This document shows positions 1 through 12,570 of a DNA stretch of 64,000 nt, in pieces. Location of the stretch: assembly GCA_037976565.1 (NCBI GenBank), contig CP137683.1, forward strand, positions 797,600 to 861,599, read 5' to 3'. The stretch comes from Mesocentrotus franciscanus. Its lineage: Eukaryota; Echinodermata; Echinoidea; Camarodonta; Strongylocentrotidae. Made by a program: the position numbers and the translations under genes. The notes beneath the pieces were generated by a model. It made no database searches and had not been told where the DNA came from. It saw only the letters and a program-made list of their open reading frames with translations. The stretch's first letter is position 1. Every line of letters begins with the position of its first letter.

Positions 1-414
1 ATAGTGAGTAACACGTGAGCGTGGGATAATGAGATTAAGAGGGTGTTTGAAACCAAAGCGTAAACTCGTTCTAGCGTTACTTGAAAACTAAAGGAACAGG
101 TGGATATCGACGGGTTGTGAAAGACAAGGATTTAAGACTAAGTATAATAACAAAACTCCTGAAGAAAACCTGAAAAACGATCACCTTAGCATTTAAAAGT
201 ACTCTGAGATTGTGATTTACTAAAATGAAAGCACAATTTTGCCAAAACATATTAGGTAGATGCAAATACAGACTTTCCTATGAGAAGCAGGCTTACTTTA
301 TCACATGTTTCCATTATTTTAATATCAGCGATCTGTAAATCTTCCCAAGAATCAAAGATTATATTCAGCACTGAATTGGTAATTCCTTGGAAAGGATTTG
401 CTCTCTAACAAATT

Positions 415-1352
415 TCGGGGTTGTGTTATACATAATAACATAGGTTTACACAAACGGATTGTCTTATCTAATGTGGCCTACGCAGTCCAATGCTTCTTTC
501 ACACATTGAGTTGAAAAAGATGGGGATGATCACAACTTCTCCGCTTGTTCCATACCTTCAGTAGATAAGCAATTTTATTTAACCGATGAGGGCGCTGTTG
601 ATTTTCTCCATTTGACGACATTGAAAGATTGATAGTATAGTGATATAGACTGCCATAGAGTGTAGAGGGAGTTGCAATGTGTGGCATACGCTGCAGTCCA
701 ATGCCTCTTTCACACCTTTAATTGATAAAGATGGGGGGTGCTTACAACTTCTCCACTTGTTCCATATCTTCAGTAGACAAGCAATTTTATTTAACCGACA
801 ATAAACAAAACCCAGTAGGCCTGATACCTGACGTCACAGTCATAGGTAAGTTCTTCCCTAGTTCCACATCTTTAGTTGACAAATAACATCATTTTTAGAC
901 GATGGTGGCGCTCTATCCTTTCCAAATTTGACGCCATTGACTGAAAATTTTACAAAATTACGAATCTTGAGGGAAGGAGAAGGTTGAGGATAAGATTGAA
1001 TAAGGGGGGACAAAGGGCTGGAAGGGAAGGGGGGTTAGAACTATTTCAGAGAAATAAACAATATGTTTGCCAGTTTTATAAAGTTTCCAAATTTTGGGGT
1101 TGTGTTCTACATTCTTACATATGTTTACACAAACAGATTGTCTTATATCATATGGCCTACGCAGTCCAATGCTTCTTTCACACATTGAGTTGATAAAGAT
1201 GGGGATGATCACAACTTCTCCACTCGTTCAGTAGACAAGCAATTGTATGTAACCGATGAGGGCGCTGTTGATTTTCTTCATTTGACGACATTGAAAGATT
1301 GATAGTATAGTGATATAGACTGCCATAAAGTGTAGGGTGAGAAAGAGTGGAG

Positions 1353-1394
<42 letters not shown>

Positions 1395-1690
1395 TGACGT
1401 CACAGTCTCGGGTAACTTCTCCGCTAGTTCCACATCTTTAGTTGACAAATAACATCATTTTTAGACGATGATGGCGTTCTATCCTTTCTCAATATCATGC
1501 CATTGACTGAACATTTTACAACATTAAGAATTTTGAGGGGAAGAGAAGGTTGAGGATGAGATTGAATAAGAGGGACAAAGGGATGGGGGGGGGGGTAGAA
1601 CTTTTTCAGAGATAGAAACATTATGTTTGCCAGTTTCACATCTTCCTTAGATAAAGACATTTTGTATAATGTTATTATTCTTTCTAATGT
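415..1690. repeat. Diverged local tandem repeat, units of roughly 250-300 bp
   Basis: Blocks recur in the order A (415-690), partial A' (676-815), B (827-1075), A (1093-1340), B (1393-1640). The two A blocks share CCTACGCAGTCCAATGC and GACGACATTGAAAGATTG; the two B blocks share CCTGACGTCACAGTC and TTGACAAATAACATC. The A offset is about 679 bp and the B offset 566 bp, so indels have accumulated. A and B resemble each other weakly (AACTTCTCC, then a fragment like TTAACCGATGAGGGCGC), which suggests one ancestral unit. A (GA)n run lies between the last A and B. Open frames here on both strands have no recognisable product. Confidence 0.75.
1357..1391. repeat. (GA)n microsatellite
   Basis: Uninterrupted GA dinucleotides inside the local tandem repeat, between its last A and B blocks. 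Confidence 0.95.
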
Positions 1691-1699
1691 CACAAACTA

Positions 1700-3712
1700 A
1701 GTGCAATACTTAGGATTCTCTCTCTCTCATTAAGACACTAATATATACACCTTACGACTCACCCATCCACTCCCACCCTCATACACACGCACACAAGCAC
1801 TTCCTGTTTTTATCTTCGTTACTCTCTGTTCTCTTTCTATCAGTTTGCCTTATTATACGCCTTTCAAGAGACTCTGCGTCTCTTCCTTCTATTTATCGCC
1901 ACTCTACCTTGGGCTATTCCCATTCTGTCTATGTTTTCTTTCTCTCTCTATCTCTTTATTACCCCTCTCTTTCTCATTCTCCTTTTCTCGTAATCTTCCA
2001 CTTTCCCTAGCCTTCTTTCATTACCCTTGGCTCGTATTAGAAAGGGTATGATGACCATAAGCCATTGCAGTACGCCTATATGAAGACTATTTCGATATTT
2101 GTTTCTTGCTAATGGTTATACACGTATAATTGGTTTGCCGTCAGCACTTTAGAAGAAAGCAATATATAACTAGTTCATCATAAGTTCAGTTTTGTGTCTA
2201 TAGCATTCGATGACCGTAAATGAAAACAAATATGATCGAAACGAAACTAAATGAAGCCGTAACACTTTCCATCAGTATTGCGCGCTTTAGCCACAAGATG
2301 GCAGCAGTCATTTAGTTGTCTTTTGCTACAGGCCTATTATTGTTTTAACTACGACTGAAGTTTAAAAGAAGAAAAAAACAATAAGATAAAGTTTTGAAGT
2401 ATTCCTTCTGCTTATAAATATATACATTTTAGGGTCAGAACAAGAAACGCCAGGCCAACTCCAAACAAACTCCAAATCTACAGCTGAAAAAGACAAATTA
2501 TCGAAGCTGTATCATTAATGATATTCTTAGATCTAAATGTTATGAAATCGTTCTCTAGTGGATAATAACGTGTTTATATTTTCTTACGATTATGACACAT
2601 TAATTCAAATTGCCCATTATGTAAAGCATCATAAATGATTCTATATATATTACCATCGAAGGCGCCAGTAACAGAATATCATATAGAGAAGATCGTAAAT
2701 GACTTCATTTAACATTCACGTGGTTCATTTCGTTGTAATGATGGTCCTACATCTGGCATTGACATCAGGAGAGGCATAAAGCGTTGGTCCAGGCACTGAG
2801 AAAGAGGGGAGGGCTGCTAGGTCAATGAAATGCCTTATTAAATAGTTATCATGTTGCCTTCCAACTCTCTATTAGCATTCTTTCCTGTTCTCTCTTTATC
2901 TCCATATCTCGTACTCTTTCCCTCCCTTTCCTTCCCTTACCCCTCTCTCTCTCTCTCTCTTTAATATTCACCTCTCCCACTATCTTTCTCTGTTTCTCTA
3001 TCCTTTTCTCTCTATATCCTTACCCTCCATCTCTCTGTCTGTCTGTCTCTCTCTCTCTCTATGTATCTTACTCTCTCATTTCCTCTCTATAAAACCTCCC
3101 TCTCTATATATACATCTCCCTATGCTTTATGTCCCCTTTCCCTTCCTTTATCTCTTTTGCACCTTTCGTGGAAGGGGTGTGCCCTGTCCCCCATTTACGC
3201 CACTGAACGGCTGAATATCAGAATCTTTTCAATCGTCATCTGTCTTGGAAGACTAAGGAATGATTTATTATCCAGACTACGTTTGCTGCGTGTTATTAGC
3301 ACATAATGAAAGGGCAGTCAGCACAATTACAACATGCTAATCATATCTGCACGCAAAATGTCTCACATATAAATTTTTCCGACGAAGATTTAGCTGTTTT
3401 TAATACACTTAACAATGTTTGAAATAATTGTCTACTATACTGAGATGTATTGAGTTTTGTGAAATTTTCATCTTAAACAATGACAGCAGGCGTAGACTTG
3501 CTTATACTTACCGACAGGAAACATATAAATTAGGTCGATGACTGACTCGAATTAGCAGATGATAATACGGAATTTAATATCAGACGCCGTTTGCAACTTC
3601 GCTCATATGATTTGAAAGAAGAGATTATTCTTTGAAACTTATAATGTTCTATTTGAAGTATATTCATACACTCCCGCACAAGTCCTACTAGGAGGAAGGG
3701 AGGGAGGGAGGG

Positions 3713-3772
<60 letters not shown>

Positions 3773-6760
3773 GAGAGAGGAGAGAGAGAGAAGGTCTTAG
3801 AGAGACGGAAATATATATTTACTAAACACTGAAAGTCTCAACCTCGTCCCCTGGTGATATTCCAATATCAATTTCCATTTAACCCCGTAGCGCTAGTAAT
3901 TAGGCAAATGCGTCTCCAAAATATTCCTCTCATGCTCTTTCTCTTTCTCTACCCTCCTTTCTTTTACTCCAGCCGCTCAACCTTTATTTCAAAGATATTT
4001 GTGAGTTCACGATATCCAAAAAGCGGAAGGAAGCTCTCTTTTCTATTTTGAGCGCATTGTAATATTTCGTTTTGACTAGAGGCATAATATCTATACCAAC
4101 ACATCTGTAAAAATCATACACGTATCTCAAATTCATATTAAATGTATCCCCTTCCTCGCGGGCAATATATTAGTCGAAATTCGACATCCTTTTGATCGAT
4201 CGCTTTGCTCGATCGATAAGTTTAAAGTGTGTGTTTTAATACAAGAAAAACTCATATTTTCAATTCAATATAATAATATGTTGAGAAATATGAAACTCTT
4301 TTTTTGTTTAAGTATTCAGTTTTATTCTGAAAAAAAGCGATGCTTGTTCTAGTTTTTGAAATGAAAATAACTGTGTAGTGCGGTAAATTGTTATTATTAT
4401 GTAATTGTGATATATTTTAGTCCTATACATTGTGAAATTATGAACAATAAATCAAGTTGTATTTATGTTCGTTCATCAAATCATAAAAGAGCTTTGTTAT
4501 AATAATGTTTCAGTTTGTATAAACTAGGACTATGGAAAATGCTTCGCTTCTTTGTTATGTACAAAAAGGAATTGGAGTTTTGAGAAATAAATTCAATGAA
4601 TAATAAAAAAAAAAACAGTTAAAGAGAAGGTTGAGTTCTGGGAAGAGGTGACAAATAATTTGTGAGCGTTATCATTGTTATTATGCAAGTGTTGAAGAAC
4701 ATCAGACAAAACATGTTCCCTGAAATGCATGGCTCTTCAAATGCCTTCATATTCTAAATATGGCATGTAACAGCATAAAAATTGGGACTGATTTTTATGC
4801 CACATGTTCGTGAAGTCCCATATACATCTTTTTGTGTACAGTGCTTGTAACTTTACCAAGACTGGGCCGAATTTCTAAACATTTTGATGATTCCAGAACC
4901 TTGCAGTACACACCAATACTTATATGCTACATGATCAACTTTTTCTGATCGATTCTTTCACAATGTAATCGCATGACCAGAACTCAACTTTATCTTTAAG
5001 GGCGAGTTATACAATCGGAAAATCAAGTTTGGCGTTGTATGGGAAATAGCAAGGCGTCTGAACTCTCAATTCGTTTTCATTTCATTCACCTTGTATGAGT
5101 GTTTGTTTAATCATCACAATTCCAGACAGCAAGGTGTTTACATTACATTTTTGTCGGTATCATTTACACGACGGTACCCTAATAGAAGTGTGATTATTAT
5201 TTTATTATTTTTTGATATGAGTACGTCTACACGTTTAAACGTTTTTTAGTTAAAACAAAATATATAATTTTTCATCTCCTCTTTATCTGTTTATGAGTCA
5301 ATAATATATTTCTCTCTGTTTACTAATATGAAAAGGAGTATAATCTTAAGAGAGTGAGGGAGCTTTAAAATGAAAAAAACCTACATTTTTTTCACAAAAA
5401 ATTAGGGAATAGGGAAAGAAACTCTAAACGTGGCCAGTGAACTCAATATATTATTCATAAAATAGACTTAAAACGTTTGGTTGCTTTTTCAAACGCCCTC
5501 CTCCTTTTTGTGTTTTTTAAATATTTTCTCTGTAAATCCCTCTCCCTCCCCCCTCTCTTTCCCTCCCCTCTCTCTCTCTCTCTCTCTCTTATCTTGTTAT
5601 TTCTCTATCTATCACTCATTGACACTACTTTTCTCTGTCTCCCTTTCTTTCCACCCCTCTCCTTCTTTGTCTCGGTCTCTCCCTCTCTTTAATTATTATA
5701 GTTTCATCAATTTCTAAAAAAATCTTTCCATTCTATTCCAAATTTTCCTTCTCCATTCTCTTTTTATATTTCTATCTATCTCTAATTCTATACTTTATAT
5801 ATTTTGTTTAGACAGAAATATTGGTATTATTTACAGACATAACGTAAGCAAATTCAAGCCTTTAATTCAAGTTTTTGCTGAAAAAGACAAAGAATATCAT
5901 CACATCTAAATACAGCATACTATGAAATTCCGAGTAATGCAAATATCTTAAAGGTTCATTCATTATCTTATTAAGTAGAAAGGCTGCTGAACTCACATAA
6001 ATTTTACCTTAAAATTGCTTTAAAAAAGAAGAGACAATATATTCTTTTAAAAACATGAAAAAGATATTGTTATGTTTTCTTAGTGAATTCCTAACACGCA
6101 TCATGCTTAAAAAACTAATATATTTAGAGTAACCAAGTGATTCAATTTGATTTCGAATTTCACCCACGTTTGTGTTTCATTTGATTGAGAGATTCAATGA
6201 ACGGCTATAACGTTCAACTAAGTCGTTTATGGTACCCTAGACAGTGGGTGGCGCAGAGTTGGTGTTTACATTGGTGGGGAACACAGGATGGGGGAGGGGG
6301 AGGGGTCTTATGTGTGCGTGAAATGCGAGAAAACCAATTAGTCGGGCGAGAGCAGGGGATTAGAGGGGTTGGAGGGTTCATACTAGCTCCTTTTTTGCAT
6401 TACCCCCTTACCTCTTTCGAATGAAGGCAGGGTGTCCCCCGTTATCCTTGTTTCCACGCGATTCATCCTTGGTATTCTAATCTTCTAAACGTTGTAACAA
6501 TAATTTTCTAACGGTCGGTCCTATCTCTAGAACCTATAATTAAAGGCTTAACATTTGTATTTAATTCAATTACACGTGCCATTTTTTTAAACAATGTATC
6601 TGGACACATCTCTCTGCGACATTAATATAATCATAGACAAAATGGTAGACCTTGGGCATGTATGGGTACATGTTAGGTCACTCACACAAGTCTTATCAAA
6701 ATCATCTATTCATCAGCTACGAACGAGATAGATAAATAGTATTCAAGACATAACAATTCT
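1700..6760. other. Non-coding AT-rich stretch with simple repeats
   Basis: No gene recognised. Pyrimidine-rich low-complexity runs lie at about 1716-2010, 2880-3160 and 5537-5690. A small hairpin ATCGATCG...CGATCGAT sits at about 4194-4219. An A-rich run after AATAAATTC at about 4585-4616 could be a degenerate retroposed tail, but I cannot name its source. Short frames here are Leu/Ser/Phe-rich products of CT tracts. Confidence 0.6.
3691..3812. repeat. Polypurine GGA/GA tract
   Basis: GGGA repeats lead into a long uninterrupted (GA)n run, then GGAA/GAGA variants. A purine-only strand of this length could form triplex DNA, but it is otherwise an ordinary microsatellite. Confidence 0.9.
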
Positions 6761-7236
6761 GGGGAGTGTTTCACAAAGACTAAGATCGACTTAAGTTGGA
6801 CTTGAACTATGGCAGGCCGTTCATGCCACTGGTTGCTCTCACCAATCCTGGCATTGGTCTCTCAAGGGACGTACAAATCATGGTCACAAATCTACAGAAT
6901 TTATATTTGTTGATAGTTCATTGTTAAAGGAAATAATATTATCTAAATATCATAATTTTTAAGGTTCTCTTCATAATGTCACATCTGGTTCAAGATTTGT
7001 TAAGGGCATAAATCGCATACCGTAGTATATTAAAGTCCAAGTCATAAATATAACTTAAGTTTACAATGTAAGTAACTTTTTTTTTCTTCAACAATGAACT
7101 ATCACAAAATGTAAATTCTGTAGATTTGTGACGTCCCTTGAGAGACCAATGGTGAGAGCAACCAGAGGCATAAATGGCCTGCCATAGTTCAAGTCCAACT
7201 TAAGTCGATCTTAGTCTTTGTTAAACCCCCCCCCCT
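6761..7236. mobile_element. MITE-like element with long terminal inverted repeats (GTGTTTCACAAAG family)
   Basis: The left arm (about 6761-6926) and right arm (about 7089-7236) are inverted copies. The left reads GTGTTTCACAAAGACTAAG and onward; the right ends with CTTAGTCTTTGTTAAACCCC. The arms share the complements of ACTTAAGTTGGACTTGAACT, ATGGCAGGCC, TGGTCTCTCAAGGGACGT and TAGTTCATTGTT. The loop of about 160 bp is AT-rich and non-coding, and there is no transposase, so the element would be non-autonomous. A C-run at the right tip mirrors the G-run at the left tip. No clear target-site duplication was seen. A related solo arm lies at 57605-57680. Confidence 0.8.
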
Positions 7237-7689
7237 TGTGAGCAAGGGAAAATGCACAGCAAACTATTGCATGCACAGTAAGCCAAACTAACATAGTTAT
7301 AACAAACTGAAGACAATCATATCATTTACCTTACGAGCTGTTAGAAGAACCACCCGTTTAATTATAAGTTTCTTGATTAAAGGTCCCAACCAAACATGAT
7401 TTAGTTTGTACTTATCTTAAATTGGTACTTTCATCGTATATGCTCTAGGTATGATACCGTGTTTAACATCAACAAGTGATCAATGTTCATTGAAAAGTAA
7501 TCTTTCCTTATTATCTTCATTAACATTATTTAAAAAAAGACATATTGGAAGATGTTGCCTACTAGCGGGATAACATTTCAAGGTCCAATTATAATCTAAT
7601 ACTTTGGTCCTAATTACCCGAGGGAAGCCTGATCATTATTAAAACTACCCTACTCTTCTTTCTGCCCCTGCCATTTATCACCCCATTAT

Positions 7690-7850
7690 TGCCAGGTACC
7701 CATTTACCACACCTAGGTCTAGAGGGACAAATATGGGAAAAACACCTTATCCAAGACTGTAAGCACCAAACCGGGACCTCTCATATTACAGGGAAAAACC
7801 TTCACCAATACGTCAACGGTTCTCCCATAACGCCAAGAAAAAGTGCGTCA
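7690..7850 (-). mobile_element. Degenerate tRNA-derived SINE fragment
   Basis: Read on the minus strand, this has GAGGTCCCGGTTTGG (a decayed B-box region), then CTTGGATAAGGTGTTTTTCC, then ACCTAGGTGTGGTAAATGGG and GTACCTGGCAAT. The same order of blocks (B box, CTTNGGNAAGGCATTTA-like, CAGGTGTTAAATGGG-like, CACCCGGTA-like) occurs in the copy at 28485-28653. The A box is not convincing. A 75-residue open frame on the opposite strand is an antisense shadow. Confidence 0.6.
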
Positions 7851-8386
7851 AATTGCAAAATGTACGTGACTCAAATAGCAATGCCTGTGCTTGAACAAGA
7901 GTCAGAAGTTGGATAACGAATTATGGATTTTGTATACGTATATTTATACATACTTCATTTTCAAGGCCGAGGGCAGCACATCATGTTACGGTGTGAAACA
8001 TATTTAATCCACACAGGGGATGATATTCCACACGAAGTCCCTGGAGGCGTTTCATAAAAAGCGATGATTTGCAAGCTGATATTTGTATTATACTTATATC
8101 TACAGGATAAGAACCAATATTTCCGTCTGGAAATTGATTTGTAGCGCTTCGTAGTAGTAAATGACCTTGATATTAGAGTTTCATAACGTTCTTTGATATT
8201 TTGCTCATCGTTTTTTTTCTTCCTTACCATATGTGAGGTTCTTTATTTACAATCAATAATTTTGTTGGTGTACAATGATTAATTCTTCCATGAGAAGAAT
8301 TTCATGAACTATAATGCAGGGTTATTGTTTCGTGGAGCAGCTGCCAGTTGTCCCTCTCCGCAGTTATGATATAAATACATGCTTCT

Positions 8387-8489
8387 TCAATTCAATTCAA
8401 TTTTATTTCGCCATATAAAAATCAAAATATACAAAGTAACGATAAATTTTAACTATGTGTATAGAGGTTCTGAACGACGACCTCCTTGA

Positions 8490-8490
<1 letters not shown>
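8387..8490 (-). mobile_element. LINE 3' end with (TTGAA)n tail, fragment
   Basis: On the minus strand the segment ends in AAATAAAATTGAATTGAATT, the same pentamer tail as the CR1-like LINE ending at 39378. Only the last 100 bp or so remain and nothing coding is left. Confidence 0.5.

Positions 8491-8535
<45 letters not shown>
8491..8535. repeat. (GA)n microsatellite
   Basis: GA dinucleotides with one GAAA interruption. Confidence 0.95.
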
Positions 8536-8883
8536 TGCCACAGCACAGTGGCGTATCCAGCAATAAATGAAAACGGAGTATGCCCCCATCCCGTCCATGT
8601 TTGATAGCCATGGTAATAAACTAAATGTAGGTTTTACGACACATGGTCAGGTGAGAATTACCATGATTGCTGGGCGGTCGGTTTCTCACACAAAACGAAT
8701 TCCTAAGTTCAACCCTTGACGCCGCTGTGCTAGCCTAAACCCTAAACTTTACCTTTAACAATTACAAAAATAATACAAACAGAATCCAATCCACAACTGC
8801 CGTACCCAGAGTATATTTTATGGCTTGACGTATTGACGTATTCATACGTCAATTCTATAAACCGAAACCAAGAAAACACTATG

Positions 8884-9110
8884 GCCCGAATTCACAAAGG
8901 AGGGTCAAATTTAACCCATGGTTTAAACCCTCATTTACATAACACATGGCTTTAAAATTAGCGCAAAATAAGCGCAAGACAGTCAGAGGTCCAATATTAG
9001 ACGCGCGCAAGGCAAGGTACGCATATTTTGCGCTAATTTCTAAACCATGGGTTTTGTAAATGAGGGTTTAAACCATGGGTTAAGTTAAACCTCCTTTGTG
9101 AATTTTGGCC
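8884..9110. mobile_element. MITE-like palindrome, GGCCCGAATTCAC family, copy 1
   Basis: The ends are inverted: GGCCCGAATTCACAAAGGAG on the left and CTCCTTTGTGAATTTTGGCC on the right. Internal arms pair as AACCCATGGTTTAAACCCTC with GAGGGTTTAAACCATGGGTT, and TAGCGCAAAATA with TATTTTGCGCTA. The total is 227 bp with no coding capacity. The same ends occur at 18093-18320. Confidence 0.85.
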
Positions 9111-9164
9111 TTTGTATTTGAATTAGAAGTTTCATGGGGGAATGGATGTTAAATAATCTCTTTT

Positions 9165-9495
9165 TCTTTCTGTCCCTTGATTGCACAAAAATGTAAGTGT
9201 GAAAGAAAAGAAAAAGGTACATGTGTTACAGAACAAAATAGTAGACAACAAAATAACACAAAACAACACAGAGAAAAGAGGGGAAACAGAGAGGAAGAGA
9301 AATTAAGAAACAAAGATGTTGGTGTAAACAGACAAGCAGACAGAGACAGAGATGGAAACAGATGGAAATATAGATGAGAAGGTAAAGAGATAAACAGAAA
9401 ATGAGGGGAGGGAGAAAGAGCTGTGGGGAGAGAAAAGAAATAGAGATAAACTGAGAGAGAAAAAGAGACGGGAAGAGAGAGAGAGAGAGAGGGAT
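9165..9495. repeat. Degenerate polypurine tract
   Basis: A run of more than 300 bp dominated by A and G, ending in (GA)n. The 130-, 97- and 78-residue frames on the minus strand consist of Leu/Ser/Phe codons from the complementary CT strand, so I do not call them genes. Confidence 0.85.
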
Positions 9496-10429
9496 GAGGA
9501 GAGGGTAGCCCAATTCCATCTGTTGTAAATAACTGACACAACTTTTAATTAGAAAATGTATTACACTGATGGCTATAATTTGACCCAGTGAACGGGATGT
9601 CCATTCTTATATCAATAAAAGTATCTGATTGAAAAAAACAACTCTTGGATGATTTGATATCGTGGAAAACTGTATACTTTCATGTGAAATTGTTTGATTA
9701 ATCATTTACTCTGACTTTTTGCTGTCGTAAATATTCTCTTTAAAAAGAAAGAAAATGAAAGAGAGCAAGAAAACCCGAGAAAATAAGTAATATTGACCTT
9801 TACATTTCCCCGATTAGATAAAAGATAATGACGATGTCAGTGGTTATGAAATATGGAGATGGATTCCATTTGCAATTGAAATTCACATTTATCTCTTTTG
9901 AAAACTAAGATAGAAAAATGGAGAAACGTTGATGCAGATGCGTTCAGAAATTGCAACGATCATTCGTATTACAGTGAGAGTGTTTTCCATGAAATCATAA
10001 TTGCTTTTTCGATTTTCTATATTACAGGAATTTATTCAATACAAAACCCTTTTATCTAAAGTTCACTTCTTTGGACAACATAGGACATGATAGAAAATGC
10101 AAGGGAATTGTGCTCTTGTCTTAGAAACGTCAGATGAGACTGTGCAGTAAAACTAAAAGTAAAAAGAATATAAGGTGTGATATTCATCTCTATTGATCAT
10201 ACTCATTCACATGTATATCCTATTAGCATTGTATCATGAGTATCAATATATATTTTATTTTATACTCACTCCAAGATCCTAATCAAATGATTGGTCATGC
10301 GCGGTCACGTGTGATTTACTGAGCCGGCCTATCCCTTATGGAACAATCACAGTGTTACCACATAGTGAACCACACTGTGAACCACATAGTCAAACCCAGT
10401 GTGGTACCACAGCGTGCTACCACATGTGG

Positions 10430-10735
10430 GCCACATGTGATTTTGGGACATGTGGTAACGCTGTGGTGTACTATGTGGTGCGTACCCCATAGTACACCAC
10501 AGCGTTACCACATGTCCCAAAATCACATGTGGCCCACACTGTGGTATCAACCACATAGTATACCACATTGTTACCACATAGTACACCACAGCGTTACCAC
10601 ATGTCCCAAAATCACATGTGGCCCACACTGTGGTATCAACCACATAGTATACCACAGCGTTACCACATAGTACACCACAGCGTTACCACACGTCCCAAAA
10701 TCACATGTGGCCCACATGTGTTGGCACGCATAACT
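10430..10735. repeat. 89-bp direct repeats plus an inverted copy
   Basis: TCCCAAAATCACATGTGG recurs at 10515, 10604 and 10693 (the last preceded by CACG instead of CATG), a spacing of exactly 89 bp. An inverted copy, CCACATGTGATTTTGGGACA, lies at about 10431, so 10430-10540 forms a palindrome. Within the unit, CCACA starts at 10551, 10563, 10574, 10586 and 10597: spacings of 12, 11, 12 and 11 bp. Frames of 110 residues (plus) and 102 residues (minus) follow from the repeat and look nothing like a known protein. Confidence 0.85.
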
Positions 10736-11270
10736 AACACATAATTACCACATAGTCCACCACACTGTGGCAAATACTACATAGTCTGGTAAACTGTGGC
10801 ATCCACCACATTGTCTGGTAAACTGTGGCATCCACCACATAGTCTATGACACCCTCCAGATGATGAAATGAATTAGTAATTTACGCTTTAAGTAGCATTT
10901 GTACTAATTAATTTTGCCAATTGCAACAATTAACAAAGCATCACTGGTTCATCTGCAATTTCCAATGTAAAAGCATTGGGAATAGGTAGGATTTTTTTTC
11001 ACTGTATCATACAACTTTCCATATACTTGTATTTTATTGAATATATTTTAGTTCATAGTTAATATTTCCCTAATTCATGTTTAATTAAATGTAATTTATA
11101 CAAAGTAGTAAAATGTCCTAATAACTGGCAATTATATTTTGTAGTACTTTTGAAATGAATTGCATATAACTAAATAATCAGTAATTTCCAAATATGCTTT
11201 AAATTCAGATAAATTGTATAAAAACATAGATCTGCACGCACCCCATATTCATTATGCAAATGAACTGGTG

Positions 11271-11425
11271 TCAACTGGTTCGACTGGAAATATGCCCACG
11301 GACCAGTTTTCAACTGGTGCAACTGGAAATATGCCTACAGACCAGTTTAATATCAACTGGTGTAACTGGAGATATGCCAACAGTCAGGTATCGACTGGTT
11401 CAACAGGATATAAGCCCACAGATGT
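11271..11425. repeat. About 40-bp tandem repeat, four copies
   Basis: TCAACTGGT-type starts occur at 11271, 11310, 11353 and 11391, giving periods of 39, 43 and 38 bp. Each copy continues with an ACTGGAAATATGCC-like block. It is translatable as an STGNMPTDQF-like peptide, but the variable period breaks the frame, so I treat it as non-coding. Confidence 0.8.
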
Positions 11426-11429
11426 GGAT

Positions 11430-12570
11430 ATTATTTTGTGGTAAACCACATGATCTCAAAATCTCACACTGACAATATACTGTGAACACAGAGTTTACAC
11501 ATAGTTCAGTACATACCACAGTGTGGTATATATGTGTCACTCTGTGTTAAATATGTACGACTCTGTGGTAAACCACATGATCTGAACCCCACACTGTAGC
11601 AATACTGTGACCACAAAGTTAACCCATAGTTCAATACATATACCACTGTGGTAAATATGTGTCACTCTGTGTTAAATATGACCGAACCCAACACTGTGAC
11701 AATACTGTGAGCACAGAGTTTGCACATAGTTAAATACCTACCACACTGTGGTAAATATGTATAACTCTGTGTTAAATATGTACCACTATGTGGTAAACCA
11801 TATGTTTTGAACCCCATACTGTGAAAATACTGTGATCACAGAGTTTACACATAGTTCAGTACATACCACACTGTGGTAAATATGTGTCACTCTGTGTAAA
11901 ATATGTAATACGACTATGTGGTAAACCACATGATTTGAACCACACACTGTGACTATACTGTGAACACAGAGTTTACACATAGTGTAGTACACACCACACT
12001 GTGGTAAATATGTGTCACTTTGTGTTAAATATGTACGACTATGTGGTAAACCACATGATTTGAACCCTCACATTGTGACTATACTGTGAACACAGAGTTT
12101 ACACATAGTGCAGTACATACCACATTGTTGTAGATATGTGTCACTCTGTGTTAAATATGTACGACTATGTGGTAAACCACATGATTTGAACCCCACACTG
12201 TGACAATACTGGGAACACAGAGTTTACACATAGTTCAGTACATACCACAGTGTGGTATACATGTGTCACTCTGTGTTAAATATGTACGACTATGTGGTAA
12301 ACCACATGATTTGAACCCCACACTGTGACAATACTGGGAACACAGAGTTTACACATAGTTCAGTACATACCACAGTGTGGTATACATGTGTCACTCTGTG
12401 TTAAATATGTACGACTATGTGGTAAACCACATGATCTGAATCCCACACTGTGGCAATACTGTGACCACAGAGTTAACACATAGTTCAATACATATACCAC
12501 TGTGGTAAATATGTGGTACTCTGCGTCAAGTATGTCAGTTTATGTGGATATTATGTGGTAAACCACATGG
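11430..12570. repeat. About 125-bp tandem array, nine to ten units
   Basis: The landmark AACCACATGAT (or a variant) occurs at 11443, 11571, 11796, 11923, 12049, 12175, 12300, 12425 and 12561. Periods are 125-128 bp for most steps, 225 bp where one unit has lost its landmark and about 30 bp, and 136 bp at the end. Each unit contains short dyads such as TGTGGTAAACCACA, ACCACACTGTGGT and AACACAGAGTT. The 12175, 12300 and 12425 units are nearly identical, which suggests recent local amplification. Confidence 0.9.

Noticed and set aside
9149..9541. 130-, 97- and 78-residue minus-strand frames that look membrane-like
   Set aside because: The hydrophobic Leu/Phe/Ser content is a by-product of the polypyrimidine strand, and there is no start context or domain.
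10338..10670. 110- and 102-residue frames on opposite strands
   Set aside because: Both follow from CCACA/TGTGG repeats inside a palindromic element, and neither resembles a protein family.
11271..11470. Repeat peptide gene (STGNMPTDQF-like)
   Set aside because: The DNA period varies (39, 43, 38 bp) and is not kept in one frame, so there is no sign of protein-level constraint.
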